This document shows positions 10,971 through 26,510 of a DNA stretch of 64,000 nt, in pieces. The stretch lies in contig JAGVVL010000002.1 in assembly GCA_018287875.1 (NCBI GenBank), positions 4,464,001-4,528,000 of the forward strand, written 5' to 3'. Position 1 is the stretch's first letter. Every line of letters starts with the position of its first letter. Made by a program: the position numbers and the translations under genes. Below the pieces are notes generated by a model, which saw only the letters and a list, made by a program, of their open reading frames with translations, was not told the DNA's origin and did no database searches. Source of the DNA: Nigrospora sphaerica. Its lineage: Eukaryota > Ascomycota > Sordariomycetes > Amphisphaeriales > Apiosporaceae.

Positions 10971-12829
10971 ACGTGGATGTCATACGAGTGGACCAGTTAT
11001 ACAAGTAGGCCACTTTCCACTTATTTCAACTCTTCCAACTTCAATTGCCTATAACTCAACCAATAGTTATGGAACACTCTTCTAGCGAGTCTAGAATCAT
11101 TCTAGCGATCCAGGCGATTAAGAAGAACCCCGAACTTAGCTGCCGATAAGCGGCGGCCATCTATAACATCTCGCGAACTACCCTCCAACGTAGAATGAAC
11201 GGAAAACACGCTAGACGCGATGTACACGCCAACAATACTCGTCTTACCGAATTAGAAGAGAAGACGCTTGTCCGATACATCCTCGACCTAGATTCGCAAG
11301 GATTTGCGCCGCGGTTGCACGATGTGGAAGATATAGCGAATATTATCGCCGCGTTGCGCGACGCGTCACACGTTGGGACGCGTTAGGCCGCGAACTTTGT
11401 TAAGCGACAACGAGACCTCCGGACGCGTGTTTCGCGTGTATACGACTATCAGAGGGCCCTCTGCGAAGATCCTAAAAAATCGCGGGCTAGTTCGCGCTTT
11501 TCGCGAACCTGAAGGCTAAATACGGTATCTAAAACAAGGATATCTATAACTTCGACGAGACCGGCTTTATAATAGGCTAAATCACGTCCTCGATAGTCGT
11601 GACTGGCGCCGATCGAAGCGGGAAGCGAAAGAAGGTCCAGCCTAGCAATTGCGAATGGGTTACTGTGATCTAGGGTGTCTGTTCCGATAGCTGGTATATC
11701 CCGCTGTTTATCGCGGTAAAGGGCGCCTACTATCTCGCAAACTGGTACGCCGACAGCACCCTCCCACGCGACTGGGTAATTAAACCGACTTAGAATGGAT
11801 AGACCGATAACGAGACGGGCCTGGACTGGATTCAGCATTTTGAAAAACACACCGCGTCGCGCGTGAAAAGCCCATATCGGATGTTAGTGATCGACGGGCA
11901 CGAGAGCCACGTTTCAGCCGAATTCTAAGCTTTCTGTAAAGAGAAAAACATCATCACGGTCTCGATGCCTCCGCACTCCTCGCATTTACTCCAGCCACTA
12001 GATGTTGGGTGTTTCGGCCTATTAAAGCAGGCGTACGGGCACAAGATCGAAGGGTTCATAAAGTCACTTATTAACCATATTACTAAGGCCGAATTTCTAA
12101 TCGCCTTCCAAGCCGCCTTTTTGAAGGTTTTCACATTTAATAACGTTAAGGCTGAATTCTCCGGAGCCGGTTTAGTCCCTCTCGACCCGGAAAGAGTTCT
12201 CGCGAAGCTAGATATCAAGTTATCAATACCTTCGCCTACTGAAAGCCTTCCAGCCGCGAGCGTCCCATGGGCCTCTCAGACGCCACACAACCTAATTAAG
12301 GCGACTTCGCAGACTGATTTTATTAAGAATCGAGTCCGCTGTCACCAAGGAAGCTCTCCGACACCGATTTTATCGGCAGTGGACCAGTTTGCTAAGGGTG
12401 CAATGGCGATGATGCACGAGGTCGCCCTTCTCCAAGCGGAGAACAAAACCCTTCGAGAGGCGAATTCCAGCCTCGCAAAACGTCGGAGAGCAAATAAAAC
12501 ACGCCTACGGCAAGGAGGAACACTCGAGATCGGCGAGGCTCAAGATCTTTTAAATCAAAAGGACGTCGATACGCAGTTAAGAGAGGAAACGCGCACAAGG
12601 AGTGGTCGGGCGACGAGGACAGAACCGCGCGCTCAGCGGTGTGGCATCTGCGGAACGGCTGGGTATAATACGCGAACATGTAAAATAGATGTAGAAACAT
12701 CTGGAGAGTCGGATTCCGATTAGTTTGAATTAATTTAAGACGTTGTAGTTAAGTAATTGATTAATTTGTCGTGAAGGTGCTTAGAAGTAGCCCACTCGTA
12801 TGACTGGCCCACTCTTATGACATCCATGT
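10971..12829 (+). mobile_element. Well-preserved pogo/Fot1-type DNA transposon
   Basis: A 1,859-bp element with TA target duplications (10969-10970, 12830-12831). Its terminal inverted repeats are about 28 bp (left ACGTGGATGTCATACGAGTG, right reverse complement ACATGGATGTCATAAGAGTG). A second, imperfect repeat of the end sequence lies just inside the right end. It carries one transposase reading region and is inserted in the older minus-strand copy. GC content is much higher than its host DNA, so it has suffered less RIP and arrived later. Confidence 0.9.
11069..12723 (+). pseudogene. Pogo/Fot1-type DDE transposase, inactivated
   Basis: The frame starts at ATG 11069. A psq/CENP-B-type DNA-binding region is seen at 11069-11386 (LEEKTLVRYILDLDSQGF, LHDVEDIAN). 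The DDE domain follows: NFDETGF near 11551, LVIDGHESH near 11885, then HLLQPLDVGCFG near 11990. The tail has a coiled, charged segment and a CX2CX9C zinc knuckle (CGICGTAGYNTRTC) whose usual histidine is tyrosine. In-frame stops occur at 11147, 11384, 11488, 11530, 11578, 11671, 11791, 11800 and 11926, mostly CAA/CAG/TGG to TAA/TAG. One frameshift lies near 11470-11480. The last 252 codons (11965-12723) remain open. It is not functional as it stands. Confidence 0.9.
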
Positions 12830-13009
12830 TAAGATAAGTTTAAAGTTAAAGAAGTAGAGATTTATCAACGGTGTGTAACTCGTATAACTACATATCTTAT
12901 ATAACATCTACGTTATATTATTTAATCTTAGTATTGATCTTAATCAAGTTATTTTAAAAATACGTCACTAAATACATTGATCTCAAGTTTAAGGGGTTTT
13001 AAAAGATTA

Positions 13010-13242
13010 TGTAACGGAATAATACGAATCGAACGAGGTGACTATGTGCACGCAATTCCAACGACTGGCTGTTTGTATTGACTTCAATCTGGCCGTCCCT
13101 CTATTTGTGGGCGCGGCCAGATTCTGCATAAGGGCGCCCCGGATTAATGTGGCGCCGCTCCGCCGTTTTGGCAACCGCCCTGGCGCTTGTTTTCCGCTGG
13201 CGCGCCTACGCACCGCCGATCCGCCCACCCGGCCCCTTTACA
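13010..13242. repeat. Solo LTR, 233 bp, perfect target duplication
   Basis: It begins TGTAACGG and ends CCCCTTTACA. GATTA occurs immediately on both sides (13005-13009 and 13243-13247). A related copy is at 15159-15391. The body is GC-rich and little mutated. Small open frames on both strands inside it are not conserved and are not genes. Confidence 0.85.
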
Positions 13243-15158
13243 GATTAATTGTATAAAATTTTAACTTATTAAAAACGCTCTTAGTTGATTTAGTAAACGC
13301 TATTTTTTTGTTCATTTGTTTACATTTAACATCATTTTTAGTTAGGTTTATAAAATGAGTAATAACTAACTTAAATTAATGTGTAAATAGTTAATAATAG
13401 CTTACTAATTTGAGAAGAATCAAAAATCGCTTACATTTTAAAGTATCACCTAATCTTTAAATATAAGAACTTTAAAGCACGTATTTAAAGTAACTTCTTC
13501 TTTTTAAAACTTACTTTTAGTAAGATTAATAAGGAAGCTTTATTTTATAAAGTGCTTATACGTAAGGACACGGCAGCGGCTACGCCACTCGGCTAGATTG
13601 CCGGCATAAGTATACCAGACCTGCTGTTCGAATAGGCTGGTTATTGCCCACAGGTCCTGCTAATAGGGCTTATATACGGACACGCGCCGACACCCGGCCG
13701 TTTCGTTACATTATAATACTATTTAAATATACCTTTAATATTACCCGAGATTTTTACAGTTAATTAAGATAGAATTTAAGTATATAAGAATAAACTTATT
13801 GAAGAAAGGTTTGATAACGTAAAAAATTACATTTTAAAGCTTTATTAATATATATTTGGTTTTAAAAGCTATAATAATGTATTTAACATGTGTATATTTT
13901 CCCTAAAGTGCTGTTTTTCATTTAGCAACTTCAATATAAACTGAGTAACAAACTACTTCACTTGAATTAACTTATATTATAATCTATTAGTTAAATTAAA
14001 ATATTATATTTCTAATCTATAATTTTACGAAGCTTTTCGTAGTTAGTATATAGTTCTTAGTTTTTATCTCACCTTTATAAATCTTTTTTTGGACGAATAA
14101 AAAAAGCTATCTTATTAGCGATATTAATAACGTAATATTATCTTTTTTAAAGTTTTCATTAAAATACTTGTTCAGTACTTTTATATATTTTAAGCCAACG
14201 TAATAAATTAGTATAAAATAAGGTTTGTTCCTCTCTTTTAAAGATATCTTACAATCTTATTCATTACTCTTTAATATTCTTATTGGTAAGTTTCTATTAA
14301 ATTTGTTATCGAATTCTTCATATACAATGAATACTTCGTACTTCTTTATTAACTCGACTTTTTTAACTTCTTATATTTTCAAGAATCCGTTCAAGGTTAT
14401 AAGCTAACGTAACAATTAATATTACTCCTGATTCTTAAAAGCTTGGACTCTTTTTAATATATCATATTAAAGTTAACTAGTTTTTTATATTGAGTTTTTA
14501 ATAACTTTTATAAACAAAGTATTTTCAATTCTTAATCATATTTTCAAACATGGATAATATCGTCTATAAGTTACCTCTTTTGATTCTAAATCGGTTTAAA
14601 AAGGGTTGTAATCTTTTATACTACAAGTTTATTATAATATAAAGAAGCTTCTTTTTTAATGACGTTAAGTTAATATAAGGCGTCTTATTACTTTTATTAT
14701 ATTTAAAGCTTACTAAAATTAGTTATAACTTTTTTATATCTCACTTTGATTTCTATTTTATACCTTCTTCTATTATCTTTAACATGCTCTTCATTATTAA
14801 TTTTTTTTCTTTATAAGTAAATTGTTATTTAAGATATCTTTATACATTTATAATGTAAAGTTATTACTTTAAGAAGACTACTTGTTATTACTTTCATTCT
14901 TAATAAAGTCTTTTATTTAAAAGCATTTTAGGTATTATTAAAGTTTAATAACTCTTTTAAAGATTACTTACTTTATTTTATTAAAAATAAATAAGAACTG
15001 TTATTTCTTTGACTAGAACTGCTTCTTATAATAAAGTTTAAGTCTTATTTTACCTGCGATCATTTTAAGCACGTGAAAATAATACTTGTTAATATAACTT
15101 TAACTTTATATCACTTTATTAGTTATATATTTATATCACTTTATTAGTTATATATTTA
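13243..15158. other. AT-rich DNA with one small GC-rich island
   Basis: Most of this stretch is extremely AT-rich with no gene. At 13561-13715 there is a GC-rich island whose reverse complement begins TGTAACGAAACGG, similar to the LTR start at 13010, so it may be a fragment of another LTR; I could not define its other end. At 15106-15158 a 25-bp unit (beginning TTATATCACTTTATTAG) is repeated twice in tandem directly before the next LTR. Confidence 0.45.
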
Positions 15159-15391
15159 TATAACGAAATAATACAAATCAAACGAGGTGACTATGTGCAC
15201 GGAATTCTAATGACTGGCTATCTGTATTAACTTTAATTGAGCCGCTCTTCTGTTTGTGGGCGCGGCCAGATTCTGCATAAGGGCGTCCCGGATTAACGTG
15301 GCGCCGCTCCGCTGTTTCGGCGACCGCCCTGGCGCTTGCTTTCCGCTAGCGCGCTGACGCACCGCCGATCCGCCCGCCCGGCCCCTTTACA
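15159..15391. repeat. LTR, second copy of the 13010-13242 family
   Basis: Aligned end to end with 13010-13242 (TATAACGAAATAATAC... to CCCCTTTACA), with mainly transition differences, including TGTAAC to TATAAC at the start. The flanks differ (ATTTA on the left, ATGCC on the right), so no target duplication supports a clean solo LTR. GC-rich unique sequence follows directly, so it may be one end of a truncated element. Confidence 0.75.
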
Positions 15392-16269
15392 ATGCCTCCC
15401 CAATTCCTAGGCCCAGTCTCTGGCGCCCGTAGAATTTCTAGCGGTGGAGCGGCCTCGAGTGCGCCGCCCTTTATAGGGTTGTCTTTTACGCTCATTATAT
15501 CTGCTGGCCCGCCCGTTGGCGGCCGGTCGTTACCTAGGCGGCGCTGTCCCGCGCTGCGTGTTTATCTTTAGTCGCGCTTTTTATCGCGGCGGCCTTGCCG
15601 CCTCGCTACCTCGCTATCTCGCTGCCTATGTTACTGCCTAGGGCACCAAGGGCTCGGCTTTATTTATAGCTTTGTACTTCATACTAACTTTTAAGTCGAC
15701 GCTTAATTATAGCTTTTCTTTATTTTCGTTTCTTATAATAGGCAGCTCCCTTATTCTTTACGTATCTTATGTTTTGTAATAATCTTTATTTCTTATTTAT
15801 TTGTTCTTTAACTGTTCGCTGATAATGTTATACCTAATTTACTTGTGTGAAGACGCGCTTAACGATATTTGCAAGTGGGAGGTTTTTTCTACTTATCACT
15901 CTATCTTTTATTTTAGCCAGCCCGGCGGCCCTTTATCTTAGCACGCCGACGACGATCTTATTGTTTTTTATATGTTCCATATCTTAGTTGGCGCTGTATT
16001 AGGCCTTACTCAGCTACTTTAAGCGTTACTAACCGTTTTCTTTTAGCTACAATGCCTTTTATTATAACAGTGTTACAACTAGCGTTATTAATTCCTCTTT
16101 AAATTATGAAGGTGCCGGTAAATGCAGGATTTACGCTATTAATTATTATAAATGTGTTACTATGCGTGTTATCTTTTACCCTCCGACTATGTTATAATAG
16201 TTAACGCGTTTAAATTCTTAAGGAGTTAGTTAATGCCGGCTGCGTTCTCACTGCTAACATCACTTATCT
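15392..16269. other. GC-rich then AT-rich DNA after an LTR, unidentified
   Basis: 15392-15665 is GC-rich with a run of CGCTACC/CGCTATC/CGCTGCC repeats near 15600-15640. It may be the start of the internal region of the LTR element to its left. No gag motif is readable. From about 15670 the sequence returns to AT-rich decayed DNA with nothing recognisable. Confidence 0.4.
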
Positions 16270-16626
16270 TGTTACGGCATGAGTATATAGATACCAGGAG
16301 ATAAAAACATATAGACAACTTATCGCTGCTTGGCGGTACGTACCGCCACTGGCTAGATATATTTCTATTAAACAGTGATTGAAAGGAGCTTGTTCTTCTT
16401 TTTTTCCTCTTCACCTATAGTTTTCGCATCTTAATAAAGTGTTACAGCCTGGCAGATTGGTTCCTGCAGGAGTAGCCCTTATAGTGCAGAACTGGACAGA
16501 ATGACTCTAACAAGTAGATCATTCCCAACGCTTTTGCTTTATGCTTTAGCGGGCAGTTGGTCCAAACGCGCTGTAACATAGAGCCCTTAGGTCATTAACA
16601 GATCTCTTATTTTTCAAACCATAACA
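16270..16626. repeat. LTR copy interrupted by a second LTR
   Basis: It starts TGTTACGG and ends CCATAACA and matches the solo LTR 5950-6155 on either side of a 139-bp insertion (16440-16578). I could not see a convincing target duplication for this outer copy. It is more RIP-mutated than the 5950 copy. Confidence 0.7.
16440..16578. repeat. Short solo LTR, 139 bp, nested in another LTR
   Basis: It has perfect 9-bp inverted termini (TGTTACAGC ... GCTGTAACA). It is flanked by TAAAG (16435-16439) and TAGAG (16579-16583), a 5-bp duplication with one G to A change. The uninterrupted copy at 5950-6155 shows the empty site (TAGAA). The size and 5-bp duplication fit a very short LTR, as in small or TRIM-like retrotransposons; the family is unknown. 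Confidence 0.75.
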
Positions 16627-17639
16627 CAACTACAGGTCTCTTTATCTGCCTAGAAAGGCTTCTATTAATATCCTAAACTTTTAAGACACTTAGATGGGTG
16701 CGTAGCTGTAAGCGCAACCCACACGATCGATTAGCTAAGACGGGTATGCAGCTGTAAGCGCAACTTACACACACCACTAAGATGCCACCGAAGCGCACTA
16801 CCCCCTAGACCACGGTGTGACAAAGCGCTATACCTAAGTACTGCGTGACATAGGGTTTATACAATCAGAGATAGAGAGCGTTTGTCTAGCTTGAACACTG
16901 GTTGCTGGGTAACTGAATGACTGAGAGTGTTTGACTGGGAAACTGGTTTAAACTTTACAATAAATCGTTAGGAGATTTTTCCCATTTATGGATGAGATAG
17001 ATGCTTACATTGATCACTGAGGTAATGACTCTCCATGTAGGAAATCTTTCTGACTTATATACTAAGTCATTCCCTCACTAATATTCTAGATCACCTTTGT
17101 CCCTAAGGCGATTATCTTTGTGGCTGTCGTGATCCTCGTGCGGATCACGGTTGCTAAGCTATACGATCATCCTGCCCCACTTGTGATCGGTCACGTGACC
17201 TGTGGCCGGCTGAGGCTTTGACAGGATGGCGGTGCATTACTTCTTTACTTCTTGCAGGGTTGTGCAAGCGCTGGCTATAAGAGGTAAAGCGGCCTATATT
17301 AGGCGTTAGTCCTACTATTGGTCCGTAACAGTAAAGCGGGCTATGCTTGCGGGTAAGCTGGCTCGTGCTTCAAGGTAGGCTAGCCCGAGCTTTAAGATAG
17401 ACTTAGTCAAAGAACTAGCTTTCCGTTAAGTGCATAGCTTAGTCTGTAGTGATAGAGAACGATATAGGATAAGTTTTATACTTATAACAAAAACGGATAA
17501 AAGAACTAATCTGTAAAAAGTACTACTAAAAGCATCTCGCTATCAACGTCGCTGCATGGGTAAATAACTATAAGGTATACTAAGAAATAAAGACAAAAAG
17601 ACATTGACTTTATAGCGAGCTACAGTTGTTATTGCTATT
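16627..17639. other. Moderately AT-rich DNA with a short duplicated motif
   Basis: At about 16690-16785 a unit of about 47 bp is repeated twice, sharing AGCTGTAAGCGCAAC. A GC-rich patch at 17119-17345 contains the palindrome-like GTGATCC...GGATCAC and may be a degraded LTR, but both ends are unclear. From about 17540 the sequence probably runs into the older Ty3/gypsy polyprotein, though no motif can be read before 17690. Confidence 0.4.
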
Positions 17640-17882
17640 ATAAGAACTATAGTAAAAGATTATAATGAACTTTATCACCAGCCTGCTTAAAGCGCAGTTC
17701 TAGAGGGACCCGGTAAATGCTATCCTAGTTGTGGTAGATAGATATACAAAGATAAGTCAGTTCTTCGCCGTTAATACGTTGATAATAAGCTTGCAGCTTG
17801 CAGAGCTATTATATAAAGAGATTGAACTACAATACAGAGCCTCAAAAGGGATTGTGTTAAATAAAGGCAGCTTATTTATTAG

Positions 17883-18650
17883 TGTTAAAAGTATAGAGCT
17901 TATCCCTATACCGTTATTCTTTGTTAAGAACTTAACTATGCATTTATTAAAAAGCTAGTCCTTTAACCAAGACTGCCCTAAAGCTTAAGCCACCTTATCC
18001 AACAGCATAAGCCACTTTATCCTAAAGCTAGGGCTACTTTTTCTATATATGTGGCCTACGCTACTTGGAATCTTCTATAAGTTTCTACGTACATCTATAA
18101 GGTTTCACGAGCTTCCACGTAGTCCCACAAGGTTTCACAAGCGTCCACGTGCTTTTAAGCTACGTCATCGCTTACACGTCCACTTATATATCCCTTCTTT
18201 ATATTACTAAGAGGATAAAAGGTTAAAAGGGTATAAATAAGGGATAAATCTTCCCTCTTTGTGTATCTAATCTTGGAAATAAGCAAGCAACTTAGAGATT
18301 TTACTCTTAACCCCTCTTAAGAGAAGTTCCTACTCTTCTGTGTTCTTTTATTTTTAGGAAACTATAAGGGAGGAAGCGCTGGAGAGGTGCATCCGCAGGC
18401 TGGTCACCTGACCTGCGGTACAGACTCACCGGCAGCCTACTAGCGAGGAGCGGGCGCACTGCTGGCGCCCGACCTGAACTTGGATTCTGCAAGAATCAGT
18501 CTTGCAGTGGAGTTGAGCCTGCCCTTCGCTACCCTATACCTGACGGTGCCATTGTGATTCCTTCGGATCCTTACAGAAACGGCCTCCAAAATTGAAAGAG
18601 CCTTTATAAAGGGGTTGCTTTCTCTTTCAATCAAACTATCACTTTTAATA
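17883..18650. repeat. Solo LTR inserted in an integrase relic
   Basis: It begins TGTTAAAAG and ends CTTTTAATA. ATTAG is duplicated exactly at 17878-17882 and 18651-18655. A second copy is at 25950-26510, where the end is still CTTCCAACA, showing the original termini were probably TGTTGGAAG/CTTCCAACA. This copy is longer because repeat X (18363-18574) lies inside it. Near 18100 the body contains repeated TTCCACG-type motifs. Confidence 0.85.
18363..18574 (+). repeat. Repeat family X, copy 2, nested in a solo LTR
   Basis: It begins TATAAGGGAGG and ends GGATCCTTA. The homologous solo LTR at 25950-26510 lacks it and gives the empty site (CCTTAAGGAACGGCC near 26432). Comparison suggests a short duplicated target around AGGAA/AGAAA. 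It is GC-rich and close to copy 1 at 2335-2544. Confidence 0.75.
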
Positions 18651-19098
18651 ATTAGTAAGTTCTGATCAATTCTTTACTTCTACTCGAGAATTAAATAAAG
18701 ATTATTTATAGCCTTCCACTCTTAAATAGATAGCTAAATAGAAAGGGCTAACTAAGTATTAAAGATATATTTATAGGGCTTTATTAGCGACAAACTAATA
18801 GCATAGCCACGACTTCATAGTAAGATAAAGTTTATAGTTAATAATATAACAAGCGTAATAATAGATATCTTTTTATTTTTAGCACTCTACAGATATAACC
18901 TCGAAATCCGTAAAGAGATCGTAGATAAACCCCCAAGAAAAAAGGTGCCAGCCGCTAAAAATATATTGAACGCTTATAAACCATTAAGAAAAAGCTATAA
19001 ACTCGCTAATAAAACACCACAGCAATATAGTAGAAATAGTATAATTAAAGACACTAATCCTTATATATAAAGACAAGCAACCTAGTAAGACTATCAAT

Positions 19099-19387
19099 TG
19101 TCAAGGTGCGGTCAGGCAGGCAGGCAATGGAGTCGATTCAGGTTCTATGCTACAGGTCCAGGTTCCTATTCTGTTCGGTACAGGTCAGGCTAGCAGACAG
19201 GACGTAGCTTGGAGAGCTACAACTGAAGTCTTCTCGGTCGCAGACTTCTTATCTAAATCCCCAACGGAGGTCCGTACTAAGCGGTCTTAATAGAACTCCA
19301 TCACGGGACGACTAATCCGTAGCCAGTTTAGGATGTCTCAGAGGCTGCCCTATGCCGGTACAGTCTGTCACGGTCCACCCCGTGACA
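19099..19387 (-). repeat. 3' LTR of the chromovirus
   Basis: 289 bp; on the plus strand it runs from TGTCAAGGTG to CCCCGTGACA. It matches 24676-24964 except at four transitions. Confidence 0.95.
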
Positions 19388-19399
19388 GTACTCCCCTCC

Positions 19400-19400
<1 letters not shown>
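19388..19400 (-). other. Polypurine tract of the chromovirus
   Basis: On the minus strand AAGGAGGGGAGTAC ends directly at the 3' LTR. A purine run in this position is the usual primer site for plus-strand synthesis in LTR retrotransposons. The final stop codon of the gag-pol frame (TAA at 19400-19402) touches it. Confidence 0.75.
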
Positions 19401-24637
<5,237 letters not shown>

Positions 24638-24660
24638 TTCGAAAGCAGTGTCGAGCTTAG

Positions 24661-24675
24661 GACGAAGCTACGTAA
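24661..24675 (-). other. Candidate self-priming primer-binding site
   Basis: The minus strand just inside the 5' LTR reads TTACGTAGCTTCGTC. The 9-mer ACGTAGCTT is exactly complementary to AAGCTACGT inside the LTR (minus strand of 24779-24787). I see no clear match to a tRNA 3' end. Tf1/sushi-type elements prime reverse transcription by folding the RNA 5' end onto such a site; applying that here is inference. Confidence 0.5.
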
Positions 24676-24964
24676 TATCAAGGTGCGGTCAGGCAGGCAG
24701 GCAATGGAGTCGATTCAGGTTTTATGCTACAGGTCCAGGTTCCTATTCTGTTCGGTACAGGTCAGGCTAGCAGACAGGACGTAGCTTGGAGAGCTACAAC
24801 TGAAGTCTTCTCGGTCGCAGACTTCTTATCTAAATCCCCAACGGAGGTCCGTACTGAGCGGTCTTAATAGAACTCCATCACGGGACGACTAATCCGTAGC
24901 CAGTTTAGGATGTCTCAGAGGCTGCCCTATGCCGGTACGGTCTGTCACGGTCCACCCCGTGACA
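24676..24964 (-). repeat. 5' LTR of the chromovirus
   Basis: 289 bp, from TATCAAGGTG to CCCCGTGACA on the plus strand, followed by target duplication TCAAT. On the minus strand it should hold the promoter of the element. The TG/CA terminus has lost its G to a transition at the inner edge. Confidence 0.95.
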
Positions 24965-25360
24965 TCAATAAAGAACTTACAGCTAAAAGTAAACAATAAG
25001 CTAAAGCTTAAGTTTCTTAAACTATTTAAGATCACTAGAAAGATTAGTAGTGCTGCTTACTATATTACATTACTAATAAAATACTAACAACTCCACAATG
25101 TCTTTCTAGTGTCTCTTTTTAAGCTATAGAATATTCTTTTTAAGAGCTAGGCTAAGAACTTTTTATAATGCCCTAAGCTTAGGAACAACAAAGAAAAATG
25201 AGAAGTCAAAGACATCTTAACAAAATATAAGCAATATAATAGATACCAATACTTAATTAAGTGGAAAGACTAGTCTATAAAATATAATTAATAGGAGCCA
25301 AAAAGATATTTATAGTACGTATCTATATTAGTATAATGGTTTAAATTGTAAGTAATAAAA

Positions 25361-25949
25361 TAAGGGATAAAACGGGTTTATAATCTATTATGAGCCTAAA
25401 AGATAGGAAAGAACTAGAGTAAAGCCGTCAAAAAACTATTATTTTAATAGCGCGTTGCTGATAATAAAATAGTAAGAGCTTAGCTAAAACAAACACAATA
25501 AATAGCTGTTGCTATAATAACAGCGCGCCGGTAACACAGCGGCGCATAATAAACAACTAGTTAACCTTTATAAGGCCAGCTTTTTAGAAGAGAAAGAAAA
25601 GTGTTTTAAAATACCCATCTACTTATTATCACGCTACTCTTAGGTCTTCTTTAAGATTTTGCTAGCAGATAACTTGTTCTATAGCACCAAGTTGTAATTA
25701 ATAATATGCTAAAGGCACATGTCCTCTTAAACATAGTCGTACTAAACCTGCTTACAGTCATGTATTAAAACGCGCACAGTAGTATGCTAAATATTAACGC
25801 TTAAGTTACTATAGTAAAAGCGGACCTTATTTTTCTTAGCCTAGGTTTAAAGGGCATTCTTATCTTATAAAAACAGCTATAAGTTAGTGAATAGACAGCG
25901 TTCTAATAGTAATAAGATAAGTACTTATAACTTTATAGTTAAGGTATAG
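25361..25949. other. AT-rich 3' part of the old chromovirus or flank
   Basis: It follows the degraded chromodomain and probably includes its untranslated end and LTR, but I could not define an LTR. A short GC-rich patch with GCGCGCCGG lies near 25530. No gene is readable. Confidence 0.4.
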
Positions 25950-26510
25950 TGTTAAAAGTATAGGGCTTAACCCTATACCGTTATCCTTCGTTAAGGACTT
26001 AGCTATGCACTTATCAAAAAGCTAGTCCTTTAACCGAGACTGCCCTAAAGCTCGGGCCATCTTACCCGACAGCACGGGCCACCCTACCCTAAAGCTAGGG
26101 CCAATTTTCCTGTATACGTGGCCTACGCCACTCGGAACCTTCTATAAGTTTCTACGAGTTTCCATGTACTTCCACGAGGTTCCACGAGCCTCCACGTGGT
26201 CCCACGAGGTTCCATAAGCGTCCACGTGCTTCTAAGCTACGTCACTGCTTACGCGTCCACTTACGCGTCCCCTCTTTGTATTACTAAGAGGATAAAGGGT
26301 TAAAAAGGTATAAATAAGAGATAAATCTTCCTTTTTTATATACATAGTCTCGGAAATAAGCAAGCAACTTAGAGATCTCACTCTCTACCCCCCTCAAGAG
26401 AAGTTTCTACTCTTCCGTGTTTCTTTATCCTTAAGGAACGGCCTCCGAGATCGAAAGAGCCCTTATAAAGGGGTTGCTTCCTCTTTCCAATCAAACCACC
26501 ACTTCCAACA
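25950..26510. repeat. Solo LTR, 561 bp, perfect target duplication
   Basis: It begins TGTTAAAAG and ends CTTCCAACA. TATAG occurs on both sides (25945-25949, 26511-26515). It matches 17883-18650 without the repeat X insertion. The region 26140-26230 holds tandem-like TTCCACGAG motifs. It is better preserved than the other copy. Confidence 0.9.

Larger units (their letters stand above)
9222..12913 (-). mobile_element. Older pogo-type transposon split by a younger copy
   Basis: The element lies on the minus strand in two pieces, 9222-10968 and about 12832-12913, flanked by TA at 9220-9221 and 12914-12915. The left part carries the transposase relic; for example, the reverse complement of 10640-10760 matches the CENP-B helix-turn-helix segment. 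The right part matches the 5' terminal segment of the family. The 1,859-bp element 10971-12829 sits exactly between the pieces with TA on each side. Removing it restores one element of about 1.83 kb, the family's usual length. The older copy is far more RIP-mutated. Confidence 0.8.

Noticed and set aside
13007..13256. Overlapping frames of 72-73 codons on both strands
   Set aside because: They fall within a solo LTR with a perfect target duplication and are not conserved in its sister copy.
15424..15433. TGGCGCCCG, resembling a tRNA-lysine primer-binding site
   Set aside because: It lies about 30 bp beyond the LTR end instead of directly beside it, and only nine bases match.
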